15,127 nt of DNA, taken from positions 1 to 15,127 of the forward strand of contig DYDC01000035.1 of NCBI GenBank assembly GCA_020718125.1, given 5' to 3'. A program made the position numbers and the translations under genes. Source of the stretch: Methylacidiphilum sp. (GTDB lineage: Bacteria; Verrucomicrobiota; Verrucomicrobiia; CAIQCK01). The notes below the pieces were generated by a model. The model had not been told where the DNA came from and made no database searches. It was given only the letters and a program-made list of their open reading frames with translations. Numbering within the stretch: the first letter of the stretch is position 1; every line of letters begins with the position of its first letter. Positions 5,447 through 12,160 of the stretch are shown in pieces.

Positions 5447-7024
5447 CTACTTCTCAGACTCCTTGAAACACTCCACGCGGTAGGTCAGCACCCTCGTGCC
5501 GGGCTGGCGCCAGTCGTCGGGCGCGCAGCCGGCTTTCTGGGAGAGCGCGTTGAGGAAATCCTCTTTCTTCGGGAAATGTTCCCAGACCTGTGGCAGGTAG
5601 GTGGATTGGCCGCGGCCGGCCGGCTGGAGCACCACGCCGTCGCGGTGCGGTTTGAGTTTCGCGAGCAGGTCCTCCGGCGAGCTGAACGCGAGCGGCTGCG
5701 GCTCGGTGAGCACGCTGATCTCGATCTCGATCTTGTCGAGTTCGTCGGGCTTCACTGGCGTGAACCGATGGTCGCGCTGGGCGGCGCTCTGGGCATTGTC
5801 CATGATGGCGCGGTAGAGCGGCTCCTGCGGGATGATGTGGCCGATGCAGCCGCGCAGTTCGCCGCCGACGGTGAGCGTGACGAAACAGCCTTTCGGCTCG
5901 GTGAACTTGCGCGGGAACACCGCCGGGTCCACGTCGGGGAATTTCATTTTCGTCACGACCTCGCGCAGCGTCTTGCGGGCCAGTTCCAGCAGGAGCTTCC
6001 GTTCCTCGTGGGAATAAATCCGGGCTTCCGGCGCGTAGAAGGCGATGGAGGCGTAGCCGACGACGCCGCGGCTCCGGTCGCCGGTCACGTCGCCGCTGTT
6101 GCGCAGGTCGAGCAACTTCGGTTTCCAGCCTTTGAGCTTGGCTAGATGGATCACTGTCCGCACCGGCATCGAGCCGCAGGCGGCTTCGGGATGGATGCGG
6201 TCGGCGTCCATCTCGCAGATGGCTTTCACGCATTTCTCGTCGAGCACGCGCGCCTGTTCGTAAGGCTGGTAATGGCTGAGGTCGGAGCTGGCGATGATGA
6301 CAGTGCGGTCGTCCAGCAGGCTGGCGATGGCCTTCGCGGCGGCGGCAGGATCGGTCTCGCCGAAAACGACGGGCAGGAGCTTGAAGTTCGGCAACACCTT
6401 CTGGAGGAACGGCACCTGCACTTCGCCGGAATGCTCCCACGTCTCCGGCGTGTCCTCGCCCGGCGGTGGGATCGGATGCGAGGCTTCCATGCACCAGCCG
6501 GGCCGTTGGAGCGGCACGCGCGGCTCCGCCATGAACGGCGCGAGCTTCGCCAGCACGGCGGCCTTTTCAGAGACCGCCACATCGCCGAGCGGCGTGCGAT
6601 AGATGGCCGCCCAGCAGACCGATGCGCCGACAAACGGTGCGTAGTGGCTCGGCGCGAGCAGCAGGACCGTCTCCACGTCGCGGCCGGCGAGCAGCTTGTA
6701 GCCAAAGGCGGCGACCGGGCCGGAATACTGGTAGCCCGCGTGCGGACAGATGAGAGCCTTGAGTTCGCCGGGGACCGGGTCGGGCCGCGCGGCGGCGAGC
6801 ATCGCGTCAATTGCGCGGGAGAGATGCTGCGGGTTGCCCGGATAGAAAAGCCCCGCGACGGCTGGCTCGCGGACGCGCCCGCCTCCCGGCGGCAGTTGCG
6901 TCGCGGACGGTTTGATCTCGGCTGCTTTACGCCACGACCTCATCTGGAGAATCCCGAAACCGGCGCCTGCGCCAATCACCACCGCGATGCCGACGATGGT
7001 CAGACATTTGGTTGCTCGGCTCAT
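5447..7024 (-). CDS. amrBA: Membrane-anchored Memo-AMMECR1 fusion (AmmeMemoRadiSam proteins B and A)
   Basis: A 525-residue protein. Residues 7-28 form one hydrophobic helix, probably a signal anchor placing the rest outside the cytoplasm. Residues about 52-330 are a Memo domain (AmrB, fold of LigB-type extradiol dioxygenases). Candidate metal-site residues are H95 in PHAGY, H127 in SHY and H251 in DLSHY, with D312 in NSGDVTGD, probably at the position of the human MEMO1 ligand Cys244. Residues about 338-525 are an AMMECR1 domain (AmrA) with the signature LRGCIG at 390-395. In most genomes I know of these are separate proteins. No strong ribosome binding site precedes ATG 7024, and the frame is closed just upstream. 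The last codons lie in the tandem duplication. With the radical SAM gene this completes the AmmeMemoRadiSam set; its reaction is unknown. Confidence 0.92.
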   Translation of the reverse strand: MSRATKCLTIVGIAVVIGAGAGFGILQMRSWRKAAEIKPSATQLPPGGGRVREPAVAGLFYPGNPQHLSRAIDAMLAAARPDPVPGELKALICPHAGYQYSGPVAAFGYKLLAGRDVETVLLLAPSHYAPFVGASVCWAAIYRTPLGDVAVSEKAAVLAKLAPFMAEPRVPLQRPGWCMEASHPIPPPGEDTPETWEHSGEVQVPFLQKVLPNFKLLPVVFGETDPAAAAKAIASLLDDRTVIIASSDLSHYQPYEQARVLDEKCVKAICEMDADRIHPEAACGSMPVRTVIHLAKLKGWKPKLLDLRNSGDVTGDRSRGVVGYASIAFYAPEARIYSHEERKLLLELARKTLREVVTKMKFPDVDPAVFPRKFTEPKGCFVTLTVGGELRGCIGHIIPQEPLYRAIMDNAQSAAQRDHRFTPVKPDELDKIEIEISVLTEPQPLAFSSPEDLLAKLKPHRDGVVLQPAGRGQSTYLPQVWEHFPKKEDFLNALSQKAGCAPDDWRQPGTRVLTYRVECFKESEK

Positions 7025-7106
7025 CGGTCATTCATCACGCAGCGGCACCCGGCGCCGCCGTTCAAATCCACGCCGAACCGCATTTTCGGCAACGCGCGCG
7101 GCGGGC

Positions 7107-8360
7107 TTATTTCTTGCCGGCCTTCTCGCGCAGTTCCGCGGCGCGCTCCTTGATCTCGGTCAGGTCGCGCTGCAGCTCGCTCCAGCCATACCAGAGCGCG
7201 TAGTCGGGGTTGGAGTGGAATGTTCCTTGGAACGCCCTCATGCGGTGCTGCAGGAACATCACGAATAGCTTCTGTTCGATCACCGTCGGCGCGTCATGGA
7301 ACGTCAGCAGGTCCGGGAACGCGGCGGCATAGCCCTTCGGCTTCGCCAGCGCGCCGTCCTTGTAGAGGCCGGCGACGATGCGGATCGCCTCGGCCATCAG
7401 TTTGTCAACCTGCCTGATCATGTCGTCTCCCTTGGCGAGTTCGCCCTTGGCGAAATTGGCGGAGTGGCACTGGTTGCAGGTCTTGAGCATCTTGTCGCGC
7501 TCGGCCTGCCAATCCTCGTGCGTGAGCTTGGCGACCTTGGAGGCCTTCACCACGTCGAGGCGGGCGGTCGGCTTGCCGTCGGGATCGAGCACGCCGAGGG
7601 CCTGCAAAATCGTGGCGCGGTCGGCGGCCCACTGCTTGTCCTCCGGCATCGGCAGCCGCACGGCGAGGAAGCCCCACGCGGTGTTGACGCCGTGGTGGCC
7701 CTCCGGCATGTGGCAGGTGTGGCAGTCCGGCGCGGCGGAATTGGGCGGCAGATTGCGGGTCTGTTTCAGGAAATGACGCGCGCCGTGCTTGGAGGTGGAA
7801 TACATCTCCCACTGCGGATGATCGAAACCCATGTGGCAGGTCATGCAGGCCTGCGGCGACTTGGCTTCCGTGAGCGAGAACGTGTGGCGCGTGTGGCAGG
7901 CGTCGCAGGACGCCACGCCGAAGCCGGGGCTGGTCTTCTTCAGTTCCTTGATCTCCGCTTCGGTCTTGAGACCGATCTTGTGGCAGCCGCCGCAGCCTTT
8001 CATGCCCTCGGTCATCGTCATCGGCTGCCAGTGGAACGTCGGCATCGCCTTCATGGCGGCCCACGCGAGCGCGTGCTTGCCGCCGGAGAACTCCTTGACC
8101 TGTTTCTCGTGGCAGACGCCGCAGGTGTCTGCCGTGGGCTGCGTCGCCTTCGCCACGTCCGTGGCGGACTTGTGACCGTCTCCGTGACAGGTCGAGCAAG
8201 TGACCTCTTTCTTGCTGTGCTTGCTCAACTCCCAGTCCGACACGATCAGGGGCGTGATCTTCTTATGGCAGTCCACGCAGTCATCGGCGGTCGAGATGAA
8301 GGCCGCAGCGGTGAGGGTGAGAACGGCAACAGCGGGCACTACGACAAGGTTTGTTTTCAT
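7107..8360 (-). CDS. Octaheme c-type cytochrome, possibly hydroxylamine-oxidoreductase-like
   Basis: A 417-residue exported protein with a signal peptide (residues 1-25, ending near FISTADD). Eight CxxCH heme sites are visible, with cysteine-1 at positions 28, 55, 80, 123, 152, 172, 213 and 295. The spacing, with a long gap before the eighth site and a helical tail containing NPDYALWYGW at about 384-393, resembles octaheme cytochromes of the hydroxylamine oxidoreductase fold. Those oxidise hydroxylamine or hydrazine, or reduce nitrite. Whether Y387 or Y391 corresponds to the heme-crosslinking tyrosine cannot be decided here. ATG 8360 is preferred because it opens the signal peptide; the reading frame extends further upstream without hydrophobic content. 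No clear ribosome binding site is seen. It is the first gene of the cluster, 82 bases before amrBA. Confidence 0.85.
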   Translation of the reverse strand: MKTNLVVVPAVAVLTLTAAAFISTADDCVDCHKKITPLIVSDWELSKHSKKEVTCSTCHGDGHKSATDVAKATQPTADTCGVCHEKQVKEFSGGKHALAWAAMKAMPTFHWQPMTMTEGMKGCGGCHKIGLKTEAEIKELKKTSPGFGVASCDACHTRHTFSLTEAKSPQACMTCHMGFDHPQWEMYSTSKHGARHFLKQTRNLPPNSAAPDCHTCHMPEGHHGVNTAWGFLAVRLPMPEDKQWAADRATILQALGVLDPDGKPTARLDVVKASKVAKLTHEDWQAERDKMLKTCNQCHSANFAKGELAKGDDMIRQVDKLMAEAIRIVAGLYKDGALAKPKGYAAAFPDLLTFHDAPTVIEQKLFVMFLQHRMRAFQGTFHSNPDYALWYGWSELQRDLTEIKERAAELREKAGKK

Positions 8361-8506
8361 AGCGGGATGGGGTTCAGTTGTGCGCCGAGTTTTACCAACC
8401 GCGCGCGCCGTGTCCAGCGCGTTGTTGGCGTTGTTCATGTCGCTGGCAGGGCAGGGGGGTAAACCGCGCGATTGCTTCCGTTGTCGCGGCGGCATAAGAA
8501 GCGGCC

Positions 8507-8744
8507 ATGCGACCTCACGCAATGGCAGCCATCCTGGCGCTGATGTTAGCCGCAGGGCGTGCATCAGCCGATTCCCCCTTGCCCGGCACACAACCGCTCA
8601 CCGGCACCAACGACCTCTCGGACGCCTTCGCGGCCTGCGCTTCTGGCACAAGGGGCGGGCGACAAGGTGTTCGTGGCGCGCGCAATCCACGGCGTCGGCA
8701 CGTTCGACTTCCTGCACAAGCGCCTTAACTGGCCGAAACGGTGA
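8507..8744 (+). pseudogene. Remnant of a secreted protein, internally deleted
   Basis: An ATG at 8507 opens a convincing signal peptide (MAAILALMLAAGRASADS) followed by PLPGTQPLTGTNDLSDAF. After about 45 codons this frame becomes Arg- and Gly-rich and protein-like features move to the next frame, from about 8658: GDKVFVARAIHGVGTFDFLH, ending at TGA 8744. A start and an end of one or two exported proteins seem to have been joined after loss of the middle. The LPGT-x-PLT string recalls the N-terminus of some alpha/beta-hydrolase-type secreted proteins of this phylum, but that is a weak guess. It probably makes no functional product. Confidence 0.45.
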
Positions 8745-8795
8745 GCGACGGGAAAAGCAATTTACTTTGGGCAGCGGGCAAACTAAGGTGCGCGC

Positions 8796-9044
8796 GTGAG
8801 CAAAGTTGAAGAGATCGAAATGGCCATCCGCACGCTCTCGTCCGCCGAGCGCGGCCAACTGCTTGAAGACCTCCCGTCTCTCCTGCCCGAACTCGCCGGC
8901 GATGCGTCATGGCAGCGCATCATCCGCGACACGCGTCCACGACCTGCGTTCAGCGCGTTGTTGGATGAGGTGGATGTTGAGACAAAGCGCAATCCCGATG
9001 CGTTTCCCGCCGTCAGGGAAGGCGACTTCAACCAGCGTCCGTGA
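8796..9044 (+). CDS. Putative antitoxin of a RelE/ParE-type pair
   Basis: An 82-residue acidic protein starting at GTG 8796, with AAGG seven bases before it. It begins with a helix pattern (VEEIEMAIRTLSSAERGQL) like those of short antitoxins in which residues 1-30 oligomerise or bind DNA. The tail, rich in Asp, Glu, Arg and Pro, is likely unfolded until it binds the toxin. The stop overlaps the toxin's start as GTGA, the usual antitoxin-toxin arrangement. No exact family is recognised; the role rests mostly on size, order and overlap. Confidence 0.65.
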   Translation: MSKVEEIEMAIRTLSSAERGQLLEDLPSLLPELAGDASWQRIIRDTRPRPAFSALLDEVDVETKRNPDAFPAVREGDFNQRP

Positions 9045-9307
9045 ACTCGCGCGCCACGCCGTTGTTCTGGCAACTCTACGGGGCGCTTCCGCCAGAGGTC
9101 CGGGTTGCCGCGCGGCGCGCTTACCAGCGATTCTGCGAGAACCCTTCCCATCCCGGCCTGCAACTGGAGCGTTTGAGGTTTGATCCGCGCGCCTGGTCGG
9201 TGCGCGTGACGCAGGACTTTCGCGCAGTCGCCCGCCGTGATGGCGATTTGTGGATTTGGGTCTGGATTGGCAGTCACCGCGACTTTGATCGGCGGTTTCC
9301 TCGATGA
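9041..9307 (+). CDS. RelE/ParE-superfamily toxin
   Basis: An 88-residue basic protein starting at the GTG that overlaps the antitoxin stop. It has the RelE/ParE pattern: an N-terminal helix pair (FWQLYGALPPEVRVAARRAY), then strands containing LERLRFDPRAWSVRV, FRAVARRDGD and LWIWVWIGSHRDFDR. The R-x-V-x-R and terminal H-x-x-F/Y-D-R motifs are typical of the family, whose members are ribosome-dependent mRNA endonucleases (RelE) or gyrase poisons (ParE). The sequence alone does not separate the two. Length is normal and nothing looks broken. Confidence 0.8.
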   Translation: MNSRATPLFWQLYGALPPEVRVAARRAYQRFCENPSHPGLQLERLRFDPRAWSVRVTQDFRAVARRDGDLWIWVWIGSHRDFDRRFPR

Positions 9308-9359
9308 CGTTCCCTGACCCGAGCCGCCACGACGAGGCGCGATTTCGTTTGCGGTGATA

Positions 9360-10568
9360 TCAGGAAGCTCTCGTGGCGCGAGGGGGCTGGACCAGCAGGA
9401 TGGCCGCCGCGAGCGGATAGAGAACGCCCGTGCAGATGAAGATCGGTGTGAACCCGTAGGCGTCCACCACCGGGCCGGTGCCGAGGTTGGCGATGGTGGC
9501 CGCGATGCCGCCAACGGTGCCGGAGAGGCCGACGACCGTGGCGATGACCGACGCCGGGAACTGGTCGCTGATGTGCGCGAGGAAATTGCATATCCACAGC
9601 CCGTGCGCCGCCATGAGCACCGCCATCAACCCGATGGCCCACGCCGCCGTCGGCGCAACGATCACACACGCCGAAACCGGCGTCACCAGCGCGGCAATCA
9701 CCAGCAGCCACGCGCGCGTCTTTCGGGCCGACCACCCACTGCGCACCAGCAAATCGGAAAACTGGCCGCTGGCGATATTGCTGATGCCGAGCGCGAGGAA
9801 TGGTATCCACGTGTAATCACCGATCTCCTTCAACGAGAAGCCGCGCTCGTCCGAGAGATACTTCGGGATCCAGAACATGTAGAAATAGAACACCGGGTCG
9901 AAGAAGAACCGTCCCGCCAGAATCCGCCAGACGCGGCGGTCGCTCAGCAGTTCGCGCCACGGCACGCTCGTGGCGGGCTGCGTCGGCGTCGCCGTTGCTG
10001 TTGACGTTGTGCGCGCGACGAACAACCACGCCACCAGCCATGTCAACCCCATCAAGCCCGTCGCGAAGAACGCCCCGCGCCAGCCGAACTTCATCGCCAG
10101 CCACGCCGTCATCGGCGGCGCCAGCACCGCGCCGAACGCCGAGCCGCCGTTGGCGACGCCAATGGCCAGTGCGCGTTTCGCCGCTGGAAACCATTCGCAC
10201 GCGCCCTTGGTGGACGCGGGGAAACAACCGCCTTCGCCGAGACCGAGAAACAGCCGCGCTACGCCCAAGCCAAGCGCGCTCATGGCGAAGCCGTGCGCGC
10301 CACTTGCTGCCGACCACACGGCGATGCACAGCGCCAGCCCCCATCGCGTGCCGAGCCGGTCCACCAGCCGTCCGCCGACGGTGAACATGATCATGTAGCT
10401 GAACGTGAACGCCGACACGACGCGCGAGTAGTCGGTGTTCGTCATCCCGAGTTCCTTCATCAGGTCCGGCGCGAGCACGGAGAGGACCTGGCGGTCGAGG
10501 AAACTCAGCCCCGTGGCGAAAAACATCAGCCAGCACAGCGCCCACGCGTTCTTTGGGTAATTGTTCAT
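9360..10568 (-). CDS. MFS transporter, anion:cation symporter (hexuronate/sugar acid) type
   Basis: A 402-residue protein with about 12 hydrophobic segments. The loop between helices 2 and 3 carries GGRLVDRLGTRWG, the major facilitator motif A, and helix 1 has FLDRQVLS. The region GEGGCFPASTKGACEWFP matches the pattern seen in ExuT/GarP-type symporters, which move sugar acids such as hexuronates or glucarate together with protons. The substrate cannot be fixed from sequence. The helix 6-7 loop is short with a Thr/Ala-rich insert. ATG 10568 opens directly into helix 1 and a weak GAAGATGA precedes it. The next gene upstream on this strand is a degraded kinase 86 bases away, so the transporter may be transcribed alone. 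Confidence 0.88.
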   Translation of the reverse strand: MNNYPKNAWALCWLMFFATGLSFLDRQVLSVLAPDLMKELGMTNTDYSRVVSAFTFSYMIMFTVGGRLVDRLGTRWGLALCIAVWSAASGAHGFAMSALGLGVARLFLGLGEGGCFPASTKGACEWFPAAKRALAIGVANGGSAFGAVLAPPMTAWLAMKFGWRGAFFATGLMGLTWLVAWLFVARTTSTATATPTQPATSVPWRELLSDRRVWRILAGRFFFDPVFYFYMFWIPKYLSDERGFSLKEIGDYTWIPFLALGISNIASGQFSDLLVRSGWSARKTRAWLLVIAALVTPVSACVIVAPTAAWAIGLMAVLMAAHGLWICNFLAHISDQFPASVIATVVGLSGTVGGIAATIANLGTGPVVDAYGFTPIFICTGVLYPLAAAILLVQPPRATRAS

Positions 10569-10654
10569 GTCATCTTCACAGGCCGGGAAACTCCCGCCTG
10601 GCCGCCATCATTGACGCCCGCCCGCCCGCAAGCGAGACAAGAATTGCGGTGGCC

Positions 10655-11317
10655 TCATCCGCGCCGCAGCGGCAACCGGATGGTGAAGGTGGTGCCGACG
10701 TTCAACTCGCTGCGGCAGTAGTCGAGCACGTCGCCCACCATGGCGGCGAGGCGGTCCACTTCGCGGGTGATGAGCTGCGTGCGCCGCTTGTTTTCCGGAT
10801 CTGGAACGGTGTCGCCGACCAGCTCGGCGGCCATGCGACCGACGAGGCTCAGGCGCTCGCGCTGGATGAGTTCCTGGAGGTAACGCTCGTCAATGGTCCG
10901 CAGCCGGTGCTGGGCGCCATCGAGGAGGTTGCGGGTCAGATCGAATTCATGTTCGAGGAGTTTCCGGGCGGCGTCAAACGGCAGCCGCCAGACGCGGCAG
11001 TCGCTGGCGGGCGCGGCGCTGGCGGAACGGCGATGGTCGGCGAAAAGGGCCATTTCACCGAAGTCATCACCCGGCCCGAGCACGACGAAGGTTTCCTAGC
11101 CACCGGGCGCGTTGCGGAAGATGCGGACGGCGCCGGACTCGATGAGGTAGAGGCAGTCGCCGGTGGCGTCGGCATCGAAGATGAGCGGGCCGCCCGCGCG
11201 ATGTTCCTCCGGGGTGCACTGGTCGAGCGCCTCGCGCACACGCGCGTGGCCCATGCCCGCAGAGAGCTTGTTGCCCTGCGGCGGGCAGGCCATGGGCACA
11301 GTCGGGCGATCGGGCAT
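10655..11317 (-). pseudogene. Degraded cyclic-nucleotide-binding / histidine-kinase gene
   Basis: Read in one minus-strand frame from ATG 11317, the first part resembles a cyclic-nucleotide-binding domain (CLYLIESGAVRIFRNAPGG). A TAG stop follows at 11098-11096. The same frame then resumes as ETFVVLGPGDDFGEMALF, finishing the beta barrel. It continues through a helical linker (QELIQRERLSLVGRMAAELV) that should enter the HisKA phosphorylation helix. The H-box histidine motif is missing. The sequence then runs through LITREVDRLAAMVGDVLDY and jumps straight to VGTTFTIRLPL, the end of an ATPase domain. Most of HATPase is therefore absent, yet the frame is kept. ATG 11317 lies two bases after the ACT-gene stop, so the pair was once co-translated. 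Kinase activity is impossible as written; a short CNB-only product could still form. Confidence 0.75.
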
Positions 11318-11319
11318 GG

Positions 11320-11721
11320 TCAGCGGGAGTTGAGGGCCTTGAGGCCGCGCTTGATGTCGGAGGGCCGGATGACGAGCAGGCCGGTCCTGGAGGAGGGGCC
11401 GCTGGCACAGTAGGCGTATTCGATGTTCACCTTATGCTTGGCCATCTTGCGGGCAATGCGCGCGAGCGAGCCGGGACGGTTCTCGCCCTCGATCACCAAC
11501 ACCTCATGGTCCACGACGAGCGTGGCGTGCTCTTCGAAGATGCGAAGGGCCTTGTGCGGGTCGGAGCAGACCAACCTCACGACGGCGTGGTCCACCGTGT
11601 CGCTGACGGTGAGCGCGTAGATGTTGATGCCGGCCCTGGCGAGCGTGTCGCAGACGTCGGCGAGGGTGCCGGGCTTGTTGGCGAGGAAGATGGCGAGCTG
11701 GGTGGCGATTTGGGCCTTCAT
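11320..11721 (-). CDS. Double ACT-domain protein
   Basis: A 133-residue protein made of two ACT-like domains: residues 4-65 (LAIFLANKPGTLADVCDTLA) and 72-130 (VLVIEGENRPGSLARIARKM). Each begins with a strand and a P-G-x-L turn, the usual small-ligand or amino-acid site at ACT dimer interfaces. No enzyme domain is attached, so it is probably a free-standing regulatory sensor, but ligand and target are unknown. ATG 11721 is chosen because AAAGGA lies eight bases upstream; the open frame continues upstream only through repeat DNA. The following kinase remnant starts two bases after its stop, suggesting that the ACT protein once worked with that kinase. Confidence 0.85.
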   Translation of the reverse strand: MKAQIATQLAIFLANKPGTLADVCDTLARAGINIYALTVSDTVDHAVVRLVCSDPHKALRIFEEHATLVVDHEVLVIEGENRPGSLARIARKMAKHKVNIEYAYCASGPSSRTGLLVIRPSDIKRGLKALNSR

Positions 11722-11804
11722 GGCTGGGTTCCTTTCGTGTGAGTTATTGACTGCAAACGGCGCACTCCGTCGCATAAAAGAAGCCAAAACGGCGCCAATT
11801 GCAA

Positions 11805-11891
11805 CCGTGGAATAGGGCCGCGGATGCGCCCAGTTGGATATCTGCTGCCGTGGAATAGGGCCGCGGATGCGCCCAGTTGGATATCTGCTGC
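11805..11891. repeat. 43-bp tandem repeat, two copies
   Basis: Positions 11805-11847 are repeated exactly at 11848-11890, with one further matching base. The unit contains CCGTGGAATAGGGCCGCGGA. It lies between the start of the ACT gene and the promoter region of the porin gene, about 84 bases upstream of the ACT start. It is either slippage of a dispersed repeat or a duplicated binding site. Confidence 0.95.
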
Positions 11892-11901
11892 GTTTATGGT
11901 G

Positions 11902-11930
11902 TTGACGGGCGATAGCTCGGCCTCTATACG
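11902..11930 (+). promoter_or_regulatory. Candidate sigma-70-type promoter toward the porin gene
   Basis: TTGACG (11902-11907) and TATACG (11925-11930) are separated by exactly 17 bases. The site directly follows the tandem repeat and would give a leader of about 220 bases before the porin start, containing the 11995-12013 hairpin. Confidence 0.4.
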
Positions 11931-12084
11931 AGCGCCCACGACGCGGTGAGCCTGTGACGCAAGAATCGAGTCCGGCTTCGGCGCAGATTCTTCTTTTGAG
12001 CGGGCTGCTCAAATCGCCGCGGGAGCATGGCGAGATTGTTACGATTTAGCGTCACAACCAGCGCAAATGGGCAAGGTTGAGCCG

Positions 12085-12100
12085 TGGCACATCCGCTGCT
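12085..12100 (+). promoter_or_regulatory. Candidate sigma-54 (RpoN) promoter for porin-glnA
   Basis: TGGCACATCCGCTGCT has the -24 GG and -12 GC elements at the correct distance, with the full TGGCAC box and TGCT in the -12 box. Initiation would occur near 12112, about 50 bases before the porin ATG. glnA genes are classic sigma-54 targets in many bacteria, so the position is meaningful, but the match is by eye and unproven. Confidence 0.4.
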
Positions 12101-12160
12101 TTCCGACACGCCGCAAGAAGCAGTGGAGTTGTGCGCAAAGATCGAGCCCAAGGAACGCGC

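Larger units (their letters stand above)
5189..5477. repeat. 139-bp perfect tandem duplication (150-bp period)
   Basis: Positions 5189-5327 are identical to 5339-5477. The 11 bases between the copies (5328-5338) match 5553-5563 inside the amrA part of the fusion gene. The extra unit therefore looks like the end of amrA carrying a 75-bp in-frame deletion, joined to the start of the next gene. The block covers the C-terminus of the Memo-AMMECR1 fusion, the intergenic gap and the first 34 codons of the spermidine-synthase-like gene. Perfect identity implies a recent event, conversion, or an assembly error. Confidence 0.95.
11722..12160. other. Divergent intergenic region, about 440 bp
   Basis: No convincing gene lies here. 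The region separates the minus-strand ACT gene from the plus-strand porin gene. It holds the 43-bp tandem repeat, two promoter candidates, and a 7-bp inverted repeat (TTTGAGC 11995-12001 with GCTCAAA 12007-12013, loop of 5). Open frames crossing it run through repeat DNA and show no domain. Confidence 0.6.

Noticed and set aside
3719..7153. Chain of long plus-strand open frames opposite the SpeE-like and Memo-AMMECR1 genes
   Set aside because: They mirror the real genes, are rich in Arg, Gly and His, and lack any recognisable motif.
7296..8462. Plus-strand open frame opposite the octaheme cytochrome
   Set aside because: The minus strand has eight heme motifs and a signal peptide; the plus frame is composition-biased noise.
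8361..8591. N-terminal extension of the cytochrome gene to an upstream start
   Set aside because: The extra 77 residues are Arg/Pro-rich and would bury the signal peptide; ATG 8360 begins it directly.
11096..11098. TAG as a recoded codon (pyrrolysine or programmed readthrough)
   Set aside because: No supporting context was seen, and the same gene has lost its catalytic parts, so a nonsense mutation or sequence error is simpler.
11805..11891. CRISPR array
   Set aside because: Only two directly abutting copies, no spacers and no cas genes.
11722..12012. N-terminal extension of the ACT protein
   Set aside because: It is encoded by the tandem repeat region; a good ribosome binding site precedes ATG 11721.
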